This document shows positions 28,099 to 36,987 of a stretch of 64,000 nt of DNA, piece after piece (the stretch's first letter is position 1; each line of letters opens with the position of its first letter). The stretch lies in NCBI GenBank assembly GCA_031291615.1, contig JARLIS010000061.1, forward strand, positions 124,001 to 188,000. Direction: 5' to 3'. This stretch comes from Parvibaculum sp. (GTDB lineage: Bacteria > Pseudomonadota > Alphaproteobacteria > Parvibaculales > Parvibaculaceae). The translations under genes were made by a program, and so were the position numbers. Below the pieces are notes generated by a model. It was not told where the DNA came from, did no database searches, and saw only the letters and a program-made list of their open reading frames with translations.

Positions 28099-28701
28099 GT
28101 GCGGACGGACCCTGAATCTCAAGACCATCAATCTCCGAAGACCGTATCGGCGTTCGACGAATACAAGATTCGCGCGAGCAAGCTCATGAAGGATTTCGCC
28201 AGCGCCGACAAGCGCCGTGCCTATGGCGCGGCCCATCGCCTCGCGAGCCTTTGGCCCGAAGGCAACGCCAACGATCTTCTCGCCGACAGATCGCGCGTCC
28301 AGCGCAAGCACGCACTCGCCGTCATCGCGCGAGAGATGGGCTTTCGCGACTGGCAGCATCTGACAGCGGAAGCGCATATCGAAATGCCCGCCTTCGACAC
28401 GACGCGCCTCTTTCCGCCAAGCGCGAGCTTCTACCTCAATTCATGGTTCGTGACGTACGAGGAAGCCCATGCCGCACTCAAGCGCAAGGATCGCTTTCTC
28501 TTTCCCTATCGCCACCAGTTCGTGGTTTGCGAAGCGGGGCTCTTGAAGCATCTCGGGCTCGACGTCACCGATCCCGACTGGGAGTTGATCGGCCGCGACT
28601 GGACAAGGCCGCTCGACCGTCAGGCGCATTATCGCCTGAACCAGAAACTTGCCCGCATCGTGCCGCCGCTCGAGGCGCGTCGCAGCCGGAAGCGGGATTG
28701 A
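28099..28701 (+). CDS. Glyoxalase-related (Glyoxalase_8-like) small protein
   Basis: A 200-residue protein with a GTG start at 28099, fixed by AGAGGAGG 6 nt upstream; the much longer open frame around it is antisense to bioA and not real. The segment KHALAVIAREMGFRDWQHL resembles the conserved helix of the Glyoxalase-related (Glyoxalase_8) family, in which a similar 'QALELVARQLGFRDW' block recurs. The remainder (FYLNSWFVTYEEAHAALKRK, LFPYRHQFVVCEAGLLKHLGL) is conserved-looking but of unknown function. It is followed 2 nt later by the GIY-YIG gene, so the two are an operon. Confidence 0.72.
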   Translation: MRTDPESQDHQSPKTVSAFDEYKIRASKLMKDFASADKRRAYGAAHRLASLWPEGNANDLLADRSRVQRKHALAVIAREMGFRDWQHLTAEAHIEMPAFDTTRLFPPSASFYLNSWFVTYEEAHAALKRKDRFLFPYRHQFVVCEAGLLKHLGLDVTDPDWELIGRDWTRPLDRQAHYRLNQKLARIVPPLEARRSRKRD

Positions 28702-28703
28702 TC

Positions 28704-29048
28704 ATGGACAAGGACAGAAAGCGCCGGATCGTTAAGGACTACAAGGAGCGCAAGGTGTCGCCCGGCATTTATGCCGTCCGCTGCACGGCGACGGGCGAAG
28801 TCTGGGTCGCGCCCAGCCGCAATCTCGACGCGCAGCAGAACGGCTTCTGGTTCGCGCTGCGCCTCGGCACCCATCCGAACAAGGCTCTGCAGGCCGTCTG
28901 GAATGCTGAAGGCGAGGCCGCCTTCGCCTTCGAGATTGTCGAACGGATCGATGACGAGGAATTGACGCCCTACCTGCTCGACGCGCTCCTGAAGGAACGC
29001 GTCAGGCATTGGCGCGCCGAACTCGGGGCCGGATTAGCGGTCGGCTGA
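28704..29048 (+). CDS. GIY-YIG-like nuclease family protein
   Basis: A 114-residue single-domain protein. The motif region is [40 protein letters not shown], where GIY is followed by AVR and the usual YIG is WVA; a Glu (LLKERV) stands near the expected metal site. The family includes DNA repair and homing endonucleases, but this short alphaproteobacterial type has an unproven activity and may be degenerate at the catalytic Arg. It starts 2 nt after the preceding gene and its 3' end overlaps the convergent bioB by 15 nt. Confidence 0.78.
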   Translation: MDKDRKRRIVKDYKERKVSPGIYAVRCTATGEVWVAPSRNLDAQQNGFWFALRLGTHPNKALQAVWNAEGEAAFAFEIVERIDDEELTPYLLDALLKERVRHWRAELGAGLAVG

Positions 29049-30089
29049 AACTTTCTTTTCCGACGGGCAGCTATGGGCAGGCATCGAGACGATGCCGAGC
29101 TTGTCGAGGAGCACCCTGTCCTTGTCCGCTTCCGGGTTCTTGGCGGTCAGCAGCTTGTCGCCGACAAAGATCGAATTGGCGCCCGCCATGAAGCAGAGCG
29201 CCTGCTGCTCGTCCGACATGAGTTCGCGGCCCGCCGCAAGCCGCACCACCGATTGCGGCATGATGATGCGCGCAACCGCGATCATGCGCACGAAGTCGAG
29301 CGGATCGACCTTCTCGCTGAGGCCGAGCGGCGTGCCTTCCATCGGCATCAGCATGTTGATCGGCACGCTCTGGGGATGCTCCGGCAGGTTGGCGAGCGCC
29401 ATCAGCATGCCGAGCCTGTCGGACTGGCTCTCGCCCATGCCGACGATTCCGCCCGAGCAGACATTGATGCCCGCATTGCGCACGCGCTCCAGCGTATCGA
29501 GGCGGTCCTGGAATGTCCGGGTGCTGATGACCTTCGGATAATATTCTTCCGAGGTGTCGATATTGTGGTTGTAATAGTCGAGGCCCGACTGCGCCAGGCG
29601 ATGCACCTGCTGGCCCGACAACATGCCGAGCGTCATGCAGGTTTCCATGCCCATGTCCTTGATGCCGGAAACCATGGCGCAGATCATGTCCATGTCGCGG
29701 TCCTTGGGCTCGCGCCAGGCGGCGCCCATGCAATAGCGCGTCGCGCCCGCTTCCTTGGCGCGCCTGGCTTCCGCCAGCACCTTCTCGACTTCCATTAGCT
29801 TCGAGGCCTTGAGGCCCGTGTCGAACTTCGCGCTTTGCGCGCAATAGCCGCAATCCTCCGGGCAGCCGCCCGTCTTGATCGAGAGCAGCGTCGACATCTG
29901 CACTTCGTTCGACTTGAACCAGCGGCGATGGACGATCTGCGCCTCGAAGATGAGATCGTTGAAGGGCAGGTCGTAAAGCGCCTGCAACTCCTCGCGCGTC
30001 CAGTCGTGCCGGACTTCATCCGGGTTCGTGCGGGCGGCGAAGCCCTTGTCGCCCTGCGCCGCTTCTTCGATACGGGTCTGGATGGTCAT
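29034..30089 (-). CDS. bioB: biotin synthase
   Basis: Radical SAM enzyme that inserts sulfur into dethiobiotin, the last step of biotin synthesis. The 351-residue protein has the 4Fe-4S radical-SAM motif CPEDCGYC (C76, C80, C83), the second-cluster region and BioB-specific blocks such as [20 protein letters not shown] and GGIVGMGES. The ATG at 30089 is fixed by AAGGGGAA upstream. It stands apart from bioF/bioD, divergent from the oxidoreductase gene; a 123-nt spacer separates them and no BioR-type operator was recognised. Confidence 0.97.
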   Translation of the reverse strand: MTIQTRIEEAAQGDKGFAARTNPDEVRHDWTREELQALYDLPFNDLIFEAQIVHRRWFKSNEVQMSTLLSIKTGGCPEDCGYCAQSAKFDTGLKASKLMEVEKVLAEARRAKEAGATRYCMGAAWREPKDRDMDMICAMVSGIKDMGMETCMTLGMLSGQQVHRLAQSGLDYYNHNIDTSEEYYPKVISTRTFQDRLDTLERVRNAGINVCSGGIVGMGESQSDRLGMLMALANLPEHPQSVPINMLMPMEGTPLGLSEKVDPLDFVRMIAVARIIMPQSVVRLAAGRELMSDEQQALCFMAGANSIFVGDKLLTAKNPEADKDRVLLDKLGIVSMPAHSCPSEKKVSADR

Positions 30090-30212
30090 GGACGCAAAAT
30101 TCCCCTTAAGTGCTTGGGGTGAGACACTGTTTCGGCCCGAGCATAGGCAGCTTTCCCCGCAATGCAAGGCGGGTTAAGTTGCGGGCCGAAAGCCCAATCC
30201 CTGCCGAAAGTT

Positions 30213-31199
30213 ATGTCAATGCGGGCAGTACGCTGCGTCACCTATGGCGAGCCCTCGGGCCTCGCGGTCGAAACCTTGCCCGCGCCCGTGCCGGGCCCCG
30301 GCGAAGTGCTCATCGCCGTCGAGGCGGCGGGGCTCGGCTATGTCGATGCGCTTTTCGTGCGCGGCACCTATCAGGTGAAGCTGCCGCTTCCCTTCGTGCC
30401 CGGCAGCGAGATCGCCGGCACCATCGAGGCGGTGGGCGAGGGCGTCCCCGGCGACCTCATCGGCTCGCGCGTCATGGCGCTCTCCAATCGCGGCGCGCTC
30501 GCCGAGAAGATCGCGATCCCGGCGGCGATCTGCACGACGATCCCGGACGAGATGAGCGCGGAGGCCGCAGCAGGATTCCTCGTCTCCTATTGCACGGCGA
30601 TTTACGGTCTCGACAATTGCGGCAAGCTCCAGCCCGGCGAGACGGTGCTGGTGCTCGGCGCCTCGGGCGGCGTCGGCATGGCGGCGATCGATGTCGCGAA
30701 AGCCATGGGCGCCCGCGTCATTGCGGCCGCCTCGACGGCGGAAAAGCGTGAGGTGGCGCAGAAGCACGGCGCCGACATGGTGCTCGATTATTCCGTACCC
30801 GAATGGCGCAAGGCGCTCGATGCGCTCACCGAAAAGCGCGGCGCCAATCTCGTCTACGATCCCGTCGGCGGCGAATATTCCGAAACCGCCTTCCGCTGTC
30901 TCGCGCCGGGCGGCCGCCACCTTGTCGTCGGCTTCGCCAATGGCGAGATTCCGAAACTGCCGCTCAATCTCGCCCTCCTGAAGCGCGCCTCTCTCGTCGG
31001 CGTCGATTGGGGCGGCGAGATCCGCGCCAATCCGCGCGCGAATGGCCTGCTGCTGGCAAAACTTCTCGACTGGGTCGTCGCGGGCAAGATCCATCCCGAA
31101 CCCGCCGCGAGCTTTCCGCTGGCGGAAGCCGGCGCCGTGCTGCAACGGCTTTTGGAGCGCCGCATGGTCGGCAAGCCCGTGATCCGGGTGAATGCATGA
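30213..31199 (+). CDS. NADPH:quinone-reductase-like MDR oxidoreductase
   Basis: A 328-residue zinc-free medium-chain dehydrogenase/reductase. The GroES-like N-terminal part holds VPGSEIAGTIEAVGEGV; the Rossmann part has VLVLGASGGVGMAAIDVAKAMGARVIAAAS and later GGEYSETAFRCLAPGGRHLVVGF. No structural zinc Cys cluster is present. Its stop codon overlaps the bioF start (ATGA), so the two are translationally coupled. Members reduce quinones or the double bonds of acyl or enone substrates; a role in supplying or processing the pimeloyl precursor is possible but not shown. Confidence 0.88.
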   Translation: MSMRAVRCVTYGEPSGLAVETLPAPVPGPGEVLIAVEAAGLGYVDALFVRGTYQVKLPLPFVPGSEIAGTIEAVGEGVPGDLIGSRVMALSNRGALAEKIAIPAAICTTIPDEMSAEAAAGFLVSYCTAIYGLDNCGKLQPGETVLVLGASGGVGMAAIDVAKAMGARVIAAASTAEKREVAQKHGADMVLDYSVPEWRKALDALTEKRGANLVYDPVGGEYSETAFRCLAPGGRHLVVGFANGEIPKLPLNLALLKRASLVGVDWGGEIRANPRANGLLLAKLLDWVVAGKIHPEPAASFPLAEAGAVLQRLLERRMVGKPVIRVNA

Positions 31200-32365
31200 G
31201 CGGCTCGCTCGATGATTTCGCCTCGGCGAAGCTCGATGAGCTGGAGGCGCGCACGCTGCGCCGCCGCCTCGTCGAGACGGATCGCTATGGCGCGGTCGAA
31301 GTGCGCCGCGACGGCCGCACGCTGATATCCTTCTGCTGCAACGACTATCTCAATCTCTCGCATCACCCAAAGGTCATCGCGGCGGCGAAGGATGCGACAG
31401 ACCGTTACGGCACGGGCTCCGGGGCCTCGCGCCTCGTCACCGGCAATCATCCGCTATTCGCCGAGCTGGAAACGCGCCTTGCAAAGCTGAAGCAGGCCGA
31501 GGATTGCGTAATCTTCGGCTCGGGCTATCTCGCCAATCTCGGCATCGTGCCGTCGCTGGCGGGGCCGGGCGACCTCATCCTTGCCGACGAGCTTTCGCAT
31601 TCCTGCCTCCTCGCCGGCACCAAGCTTTCGGGCGCGGAAGCGCATATCTTCCGCCACAACGATCTCGCCCATGTCGAGGCGCTGCTTGAAGCCCATCGCG
31701 GCAAGGCGCGTCATTGTCTGATCCTCACTGATGGCGTCTTCAGCATGGATGGCGACCTCGCGCCGGTCGTGGAGCTGGCCACGCTCGCCAATCGCTACGA
31801 CGCTTGGCTGATGACTGACGACGCCCATGGCATTGGCGTTGTCGGCGAGGGCCGAGGATCGAGCTTCGTCACCGGCGTGAAGGCAGACGTGCCCTTGCAA
31901 ATGGGCACGCTCTCCAAGGCCATCGGCTCCTATGGCGGCTATCTCTGCGCCTCGAAACCCGTTGTCGATTTCATCCGTACCCGCGCCCGCACGCTCATCT
32001 ATTCGACGGGCCTGCCGCCCGCCTCCGTCGCTGCGGCTCTTGCCGCGCTCGATGTGATCGAGGCCGAACCCGATTATGCGGCGCTGCCCGTGAAGAAAGC
32101 GAACCTCTTCACCCGCGCGCTCAATCTTCCCGTCGCGCAAAGCCCCATCGTGCCGCTCATCATCGGCGAAGCCGATGCGACGCTCGCCGCTTCCGCCATG
32201 CTTGAGAGAGAAGGCTTCCTCGTCACCGGCATCCGCCCGCCGACCGTGCCTGCCGGAACGGCGCGGCTCCGCTTCACCTTCACCGCCGCGCACAAGGACG
32301 AAGACATTCATCGCCTCGCGAGTCTGGTGCGCGAGCGCGTCCTTCCCCGCAAGGCTGCTGAGTAG
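31196..32365 (+). CDS. bioF: 8-amino-7-oxononanoate synthase
   Basis: PLP enzyme that condenses L-alanine with pimeloyl-ACP or -CoA to KAPA. The 389-residue protein has FCCNDYLNLSHHPKV, GSGASRLVTGNH, the LMTDDAHGIGVVG metal/PLP region and K241 in GTLSKAIGSYGGYL. The ATG at 31196 overlaps the preceding stop by 4 nt, indicating coupled translation. bioD follows 9 nt downstream. The sequence does not reveal whether the acyl donor is ACP- or CoA-linked, and no bioC or bioH is seen in the window. Confidence 0.96.
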   Translation: MSGSLDDFASAKLDELEARTLRRRLVETDRYGAVEVRRDGRTLISFCCNDYLNLSHHPKVIAAAKDATDRYGTGSGASRLVTGNHPLFAELETRLAKLKQAEDCVIFGSGYLANLGIVPSLAGPGDLILADELSHSCLLAGTKLSGAEAHIFRHNDLAHVEALLEAHRGKARHCLILTDGVFSMDGDLAPVVELATLANRYDAWLMTDDAHGIGVVGEGRGSSFVTGVKADVPLQMGTLSKAIGSYGGYLCASKPVVDFIRTRARTLIYSTGLPPASVAAALAALDVIEAEPDYAALPVKKANLFTRALNLPVAQSPIVPLIIGEADATLAASAMLEREGFLVTGIRPPTVPAGTARLRFTFTAAHKDEDIHRLASLVRERVLPRKAAE

Positions 32366-32374
32366 ATTGAGTAG

Positions 32375-33034
32375 ATGACGACGATTTTTGTGACCTCTTC
32401 CGGCACCGACATCGGCAAGACCTACGTGTCCGCCATGCTCATCCGCCAATTGCGCGAGGCCGGGCGCCCCGTCCGCGCGATCAAGCCCATCGTCAGCGGC
32501 CTCGACGAGGCGAGTTTCGCGGCAAGCGATCCGGCGGCCCTTCTCGCTGCCTTGGGCGAGCCCGTCGCCTACGACAATGCCGAGCATGTCTCGCGCTGGC
32601 GTTTCACCGCCGCGCTCTCGCCCGACATGGCGGCTTCGCGCGAAGGCGCGGCGATCGACTTCGCCGAACTCGTCAATCACTGCAAGGCGCGCGAGGCGCT
32701 CCACGATCCGCTGGTGATCGAAGGTGTCGGCGGGCTGATGGTGCCGCTCGATCAGACCCATACCGTGCTCGACTGGATGCTCGCCTTGAAGAGCCCCGCC
32801 TTCGTGCCGCTCCTCGTCGTCGGCTCCTATCTCGGCACGATCAGCCACACGCTGACGACGCTCGACGTGATGCGGAGAAACGATCTCGCGCCCCGCGCCA
32901 TCGTGGTCAGTGAATCTCTATCGAACCCCGTTCCGCTTGAAGAGACGGTGGAGACGATCGCGCGTTTTGCGACATGCGACACCCGCGCCGTCGCGCGTGG
33001 CGGCGAAGCGGACCTCGCCGGCCTCTTCGCCTGA
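32375..33034 (+). CDS. bioD: dethiobiotin synthetase
   Basis: ATP-dependent carboxylation and ring closure of DAPA to dethiobiotin. The 219-residue protein has the P-loop SSGTDIGKTYVSAM, the substrate Lys in AIKPIVSGLD and the VIEGVGGLMVPL Walker-B-like loop. It starts 9 nt after bioF and is the last gene of the oxidoreductase-bioF-bioD operon. It converges with the small PLDc_N-type gene, a 2 nt gap, with no terminator visible between them. Confidence 0.96.
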   Translation: MTTIFVTSSGTDIGKTYVSAMLIRQLREAGRPVRAIKPIVSGLDEASFAASDPAALLAALGEPVAYDNAEHVSRWRFTAALSPDMAASREGAAIDFAELVNHCKAREALHDPLVIEGVGGLMVPLDQTHTVLDWMLALKSPAFVPLLVVGSYLGTISHTLTTLDVMRRNDLAPRAIVVSESLSNPVPLEETVETIARFATCDTRAVARGGEADLAGLFA

Positions 33035-33036
33035 TC

Positions 33037-33219
33037 TCAGCCTTTGGGGCCGAAGAGCCACCAGAGGATGAGGCCGAGCACCGGCAGCGCCAGCACGACG
33101 ACGATCCAGATCGCCTTCCAGATCGGCTCCGCGCCGCTCTGCACGATCTTGATGATCGCATAGATGTCGAGAACGGCCACGATCAGCCAGAGAAAACCAC
33201 CATAGCCGTGAGCGATCAT
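33037..33219 (-). CDS. PLDc_N-type small membrane protein
   Basis: A 60-residue protein with two transmembrane helices: GFLWLIVAVLDIYAIIKIVQS and AIWIVVVLALPVLGLILWWL, ending in the FGPKG tail. This is the stand-alone form of the N-terminal (PLDc_N) segment of cardiolipin-synthase-like proteins; the catalytic phospholipase D domain is absent. GGAGG 5 nt upstream fixes the ATG at 33219; the frame is open 30 nt further. Function unknown; an accessory membrane role is possible. Confidence 0.82.
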   Translation of the reverse strand: MIAHGYGGFLWLIVAVLDIYAIIKIVQSGAEPIWKAIWIVVVLALPVLGLILWWLFGPKG

Positions 33220-33294
33220 CGGAACCTCCAGGAGGACAGGACGCTCCAAATCTAATGCGTCCGCCGCGGGAAGGTAAGCGGAAAGCGCGGGCGG

Positions 33295-33813
33295 CTAGAG
33301 GAGCGAGGGCGTCGTCACGCCTTCATGTTCAAGCAGCGCCTTCTTGGTCGGTATGCCGCCGCCAAAGCCCGTCAGCGATCCATTGGCGCCGATGACCCGG
33401 TGGCAGGGCACGATGATCGGGATGGGGTTTTTGCCATTGGCGAGCCCGACCGCGCGCATCGCCTTCGGATTGCCGATGGCGCGCGCAATGTCGGCATAGC
33501 TCTTGGTCGCGCCGAAGGGGATTTTCTGCAGCGCCTTCCAGACGCTCTTTTGAAACGCCGTGCCTTCGGGCGCGAGCTTGATGTCCTTGAAATCTTTTCT
33601 CTTGCCTGCGAAATATTCCCTGAGCGCCGCAAGCCCCGCCTCGAGATGCGCTTGCGCCGCGGGGCTTCCCTTGGCCTCGGCAAAGACGCGCTTCTTCTTT
33701 TCGTTCGGGAACACGACGGCGACGAGACCCTCCTCGCTTGCGGCAAGCCGCAGCTCGCCGATGGGCGATTTCAGAGTTGCCGTCGCCAGCGACGTTTCGG
33801 TCATCTTCTTCAT
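33295..33813 (-). CDS. methylated-DNA-[protein]-cysteine S-methyltransferase
   Basis: Suicide repair protein that removes alkyl groups from O6-alkylguanine. The 172-residue protein has the acceptor motif IVPCHRVI with C137, the minor-groove helix motif GATKSYADIARAIGNPKAMRAVG and GGIPTKKALLEHEG at the end. The ATG at 33813 has GGGAGAGAG upstream, 11 nt after the stop of the Ada-N/AlkA gene, so the two form an operon for alkylation damage. Confidence 0.95.
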   Translation of the reverse strand: MKKMTETSLATATLKSPIGELRLAASEEGLVAVVFPNEKKKRVFAEAKGSPAAQAHLEAGLAALREYFAGKRKDFKDIKLAPEGTAFQKSVWKALQKIPFGATKSYADIARAIGNPKAMRAVGLANGKNPIPIIVPCHRVIGANGSLTGFGGGIPTKKALLEHEGVTTPSLL

Positions 33814-33824
33814 CACTCTCTCCC

Positions 33825-35303
33825 TCATTCGGCGGCAAGCGCGCGGGGTTCCGGCTCCGGCATCATCCAGAGCGCGAGCGCCGCATAGCCGCGCCATGGC
33901 CGCCAGGCCTCCGACATATCTTCAAGCGCCTTCGTCGAGATCGGCGCGCCGCCGCCGGCCGCCTTGCGCAAGCCGAGATCGGCGGCGGGAAAGGCATCGG
34001 GCTCGCCAATGGCGCGCAGCGCAATGTAATGCGCGGTCCATGCGCCGATGCCCGGCACCGCGCAAAGCTCGGCGATCTTCTCCTCAAGGCTCGGTCCCGG
34101 CGCGAGCACGACCTCGCCCCGCGCGACCGCCCGGGCAAAAGCCTTGAGCGCGGCGATGCGCCCGCCCGTGAGCCCGAGGCCCGAGAGATCGGCGCCGGCG
34201 AGCGCGGCGGGCGATGGGAATATATGCGTGAGCGCGCCGTCGCTCGCCGGCAGCGCCTCGCCGCAGCGCGCAACAAGCCTGCCCGCCAGCGTCGTCGCGC
34301 CCTTCACCGAAACCTGCTGACCCAATATCGCCCGGATCGCGAGTTCGAAGCCGTCGAATGCGCCGGGCACCCGCAACCCGCCAAGGCGCGCGAGCCGCGA
34401 TCCGATGACGGGATCGCTCGAAAGGGCCGCGGCGATGGCGGCGGGATCGGCATCGAGATCGAAGACACGGCGAATGCGCGCCGCAATCTGGCGGATGGAT
34501 GCCTGCGCGCTCGTCCTGATTGCAACATCGAGCGCATTGGGCTTGGCCGACTGGCGAACTTCGATCGTTCCGCTTGCCGCGCCGAGGCGGAAGCTCCGCC
34601 GGTAGCGCCCGGCCGAAATATGCTCGACGCCCGGAATGGCGCGGAAAGAGAGATAGCCGAGCAATCTTTCCCAGTCGAAGGGTGGACGGAAGCCGAGCCT
34701 GAGCGTGATCGCATCGCTGGCGCTTTCCCGCGCCGCGCCGCGCCGGAGCGCCGTCGGCGCGACGCCGTAGCTTGCGCGCACCGCATCGTTGAAACGGCGC
34801 AGACTCTGGAAGCCCGAGGCGAAGGCGATGTCGGAAAAGGCCATGTCCGTTTCGCTGATGAGTTGCTTGGCCGCCAGTAGCCGCCGGTTGGCCGCCACCG
34901 CCTGTGGCGTCGCGCCGACATGGGCGATGAAAAGCCGTCTGAGCTGGCGCCCGCCAAGCCCCACGCGCCCGGCCAGCGTCTCGACGTCGCAATCGTCGAG
35001 CGCGCCGTCCTCGATGAGCCTGAGCGCGCGGGCGACGCTTGCCTGCGTTCCCGTCCATGCGGGCGTTCCCGGCGCGCTTTCCGGCCGGCAGCGCAGGCAG
35101 GAACGGAAGCCGGCAGCCTCGGCGGCGGCCGCGCTGGCGACGAAGCGGCAATTGGATTTCTTCGGCACGCGGGCAGGGCAGACGGGCCTGCAATAAATTC
35201 CGGTCGAGACGACGCAGATGAAAAAGCGCCCGTCATACCGCGCATCCTTCGCCTGGATGATGCGGTAGCAGAAATCGGCGTCGATCGGTTCGGGCTTGCT
35301 CAT
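33825..35303 (-). CDS. Ada N-terminal / AraC / AlkA fusion glycosylase-regulator
   Basis: A 492-residue three-part protein. Residues 1-80 are the Ada phosphotriester-repair domain with zinc ligands C38, C42, C69 and C72, the same positions as in E. coli Ada; C38 is the methyl acceptor. Residues about 90-190 are an AraC-type helix-turn-helix. Residues about 200-480 are an AlkA-type 3-methyladenine glycosylase with the helix-hairpin-helix LCAVPGIGAWTAHYIALRA. It both senses and repairs alkylation damage; the C-terminal MGMT of E. coli Ada is instead the next gene. The ATG at 35303 is followed directly by the Ada domain. Confidence 0.94.
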   Translation of the reverse strand: MSKPEPIDADFCYRIIQAKDARYDGRFFICVVSTGIYCRPVCPARVPKKSNCRFVASAAAAEAAGFRSCLRCRPESAPGTPAWTGTQASVARALRLIEDGALDDCDVETLAGRVGLGGRQLRRLFIAHVGATPQAVAANRRLLAAKQLISETDMAFSDIAFASGFQSLRRFNDAVRASYGVAPTALRRGAARESASDAITLRLGFRPPFDWERLLGYLSFRAIPGVEHISAGRYRRSFRLGAASGTIEVRQSAKPNALDVAIRTSAQASIRQIAARIRRVFDLDADPAAIAAALSSDPVIGSRLARLGGLRVPGAFDGFELAIRAILGQQVSVKGATTLAGRLVARCGEALPASDGALTHIFPSPAALAGADLSGLGLTGGRIAALKAFARAVARGEVVLAPGPSLEEKIAELCAVPGIGAWTAHYIALRAIGEPDAFPAADLGLRKAAGGGAPISTKALEDMSEAWRPWRGYAALALWMMPEPEPRALAAE

Positions 35304-35499
35304 GAACAGAAGTCTACTCCGGCGCGCCGGTCCTCACTCGCCAAAAACGGACATGACCGTCGCTGGCCCCCCGAGGCCTTGCTGCTGACAGAAATGTCCG
35401 TCCCGCCAATTGCTTGCGAAACGGGGAAGCCCTGTTAGGCTTTCCCTCAAGCGGCCCAGGCATGAGGGCTTCGAGAGCCGCACGGGGAAGGAAACAGGA

Positions 35500-36828
35500 A
35501 TGACCGATATAGCTCGCGGGCCCGTCATGCGCACCGGGACGCCTGACGCCGCCTTCACGTCGGCCTATCGCAACTACGCGCTGTTCGTGCTGATGCTCGC
35601 TTATACGGCGAACTACGTCGACAGGCAGATCCTCGCGATCCTGCTTCAGCCGATCAAAATCGACCTCGGCCTTTCCGACACCCAGCTCGGCTTTCTCTCC
35701 GGCCTCACCTTCGCGATCTTTTACGCAACGCTTGGCGTTCCTATCGCCATGTGGGCCGACCGGAGCAACCGCCGCAACATCATCACGCTGGCGCTCACCA
35801 TCTTCTCCGGCATGACCGTGGTCTGCGGCTTCGTCACAAGCTTCGCCCAGCTCGCGCTCGCCCGCATCGGCGTCGGCGTCGGCGAGGCGGGATCGAGCCC
35901 GCCCGCCCATTCGATGATCTCCGATATGTTCCCGCCGGAGAAACGCGCCTCCGCCATGGGCATCTATTCGCTCGGCATCAATATCGGCATTCTCATCGGC
36001 TTCCTTGTCGGCGGCTGGATCAGCCAGTGGTACGGCTGGCGCGCCGCCTTCATGGTGGTCGGTCTGCCCGGACTTCTCATCGCGGCGCTGGTGCGCTTCA
36101 CGCTGAAAGAGCCCCAGCGTGGCCATGCCGACGGCCTGACCGCGCAAGGCGAAGGTGCCGCGCCCCGCATCGGCGAAGTCTTCGGCCTTCTCTGGTCGCA
36201 GCGTTCCTTCCGTCACATCTCCTTCGGCACGGCGCTCGCCGCCATCGGCGGCTATGCCGGCGTCAACTGGCTGCCCGCTTTCCTCTCGCGTTCGTTCCAT
36301 ATGTCGCCGGGCGAAATCGGTACCGCACTCGCGCTCATCATCGGCTTCTCCGGCGGCGCGGGAACATATTTCACGGGCTATCTCGCCGACCGCTTCGCCA
36401 AGCGCGATATCCGCTGGAACGTCTGGGTCGTCGCCATCGTGAGCGCGCTCTGTTTTCCCTTCTCCGTCGCCATGTACCTCTCCGCCGACAAGACGATGGC
36501 GCTTCTCTTCTTCATCTATCCGGCTTTCGCCGGCGCGGCCTATATCGCGCCCTCGCTCTCCATGACGCAGGCGCTCGTCACCGTGCGCATGCGCGCGCAG
36601 GCTTCCGCCGTGCTCTTTCTTATTCTGAATCTAATCGGCATGGGCCTCGGGCCCCAGCTCGCGGGCATATTGAGCGACCAGTATCTTCCCTATTACGGGC
36701 AGGAATCCTTGCGCTACGCGCTCCTGACGATTTCCGTCGTCTGGATCTGGTCGGCCTTCCACTTCATCCTGGCCGCCCGCAGCCTGAAAGACGACATAGA
36801 GCGCGCGCGTCAGCACGGCCTCAAATAG
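35500..36828 (+). CDS. MFS transporter, Spinster-like
   Basis: A 442-residue twelve-helix carrier of the major facilitator family. The sequence matches Spinster-like members: ADRSNRRNIITLALTIFSGMTVVCGF between helices 2 and 3, then GEAGSSPPAHSMISDMFPPEKRASAMGIYSLG. The substrate is unknown; related proteins carry organic acids or lipids. The ATG at 35500 is chosen for AGGAA spacing and the TM-start distance; the frame is open 90 nt further upstream. Its neighbours give no substrate hint. A strong terminator follows. Confidence 0.9.
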   Translation: MTDIARGPVMRTGTPDAAFTSAYRNYALFVLMLAYTANYVDRQILAILLQPIKIDLGLSDTQLGFLSGLTFAIFYATLGVPIAMWADRSNRRNIITLALTIFSGMTVVCGFVTSFAQLALARIGVGVGEAGSSPPAHSMISDMFPPEKRASAMGIYSLGINIGILIGFLVGGWISQWYGWRAAFMVVGLPGLLIAALVRFTLKEPQRGHADGLTAQGEGAAPRIGEVFGLLWSQRSFRHISFGTALAAIGGYAGVNWLPAFLSRSFHMSPGEIGTALALIIGFSGGAGTYFTGYLADRFAKRDIRWNVWVVAIVSALCFPFSVAMYLSADKTMALLFFIYPAFAGAAYIAPSLSMTQALVTVRMRAQASAVLFLILNLIGMGLGPQLAGILSDQYLPYYGQESLRYALLTISVVWIWSAFHFILAARSLKDDIERARQHGLK

Positions 36829-36847
36829 CCAATCCGACCTCGAATCC

Positions 36848-36888
36848 CCGGGCGCGCGAGCGGTGCCGAAAACCGTCCGCGCGCCCGG
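36848..36888 (+). terminator. terminator-like long hairpin after MFS gene
   Basis: CCGGGCGCGCG / CGCGCGCCCGG form an 11-bp perfect stem that continues inward as GCGGT / ACCG. ATCATTTGCC follows, a weak U-tract. Confidence 0.7.
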
Positions 36889-36922
36889 ATCATTTGCCGC
36901 AGCCGCACACCTCTCCCGATCG

Positions 36923-36975
36923 TTGATTTCGAGCGGCGAGGCGCGATATATAAGATGCATATAACATGCATCTTA
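36923..36975 (+). promoter_or_regulatory. promoter with NsrR-type operator for the hemoglobin gene
   Basis: TAAGATGCAT (36951-36960), ATAAC, ATGCATCTTA (36966-36975) is a perfect 10-5-10 inverted repeat. Its inner 9-5-9 core, AAGATGCAT-N5-ATGCATCTT, matches the known NsrR consensus for nitric-oxide-sensing Rrf2 repressors. It overlaps a promoter of -35 TTGATT (36923-36928), 18-nt spacer and -10 TATATA (36947-36952), and ends just before the ribosome site, ideal for repression. Confidence 0.85.
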
Positions 36976-36987
36976 TAGGAGGTGCGC

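Noticed and set aside
30090..30212. BioR-type operator between bioB and the oxidoreductase gene
   Set aside because: No TTATCTATAA-like site was found here or upstream of bioA.
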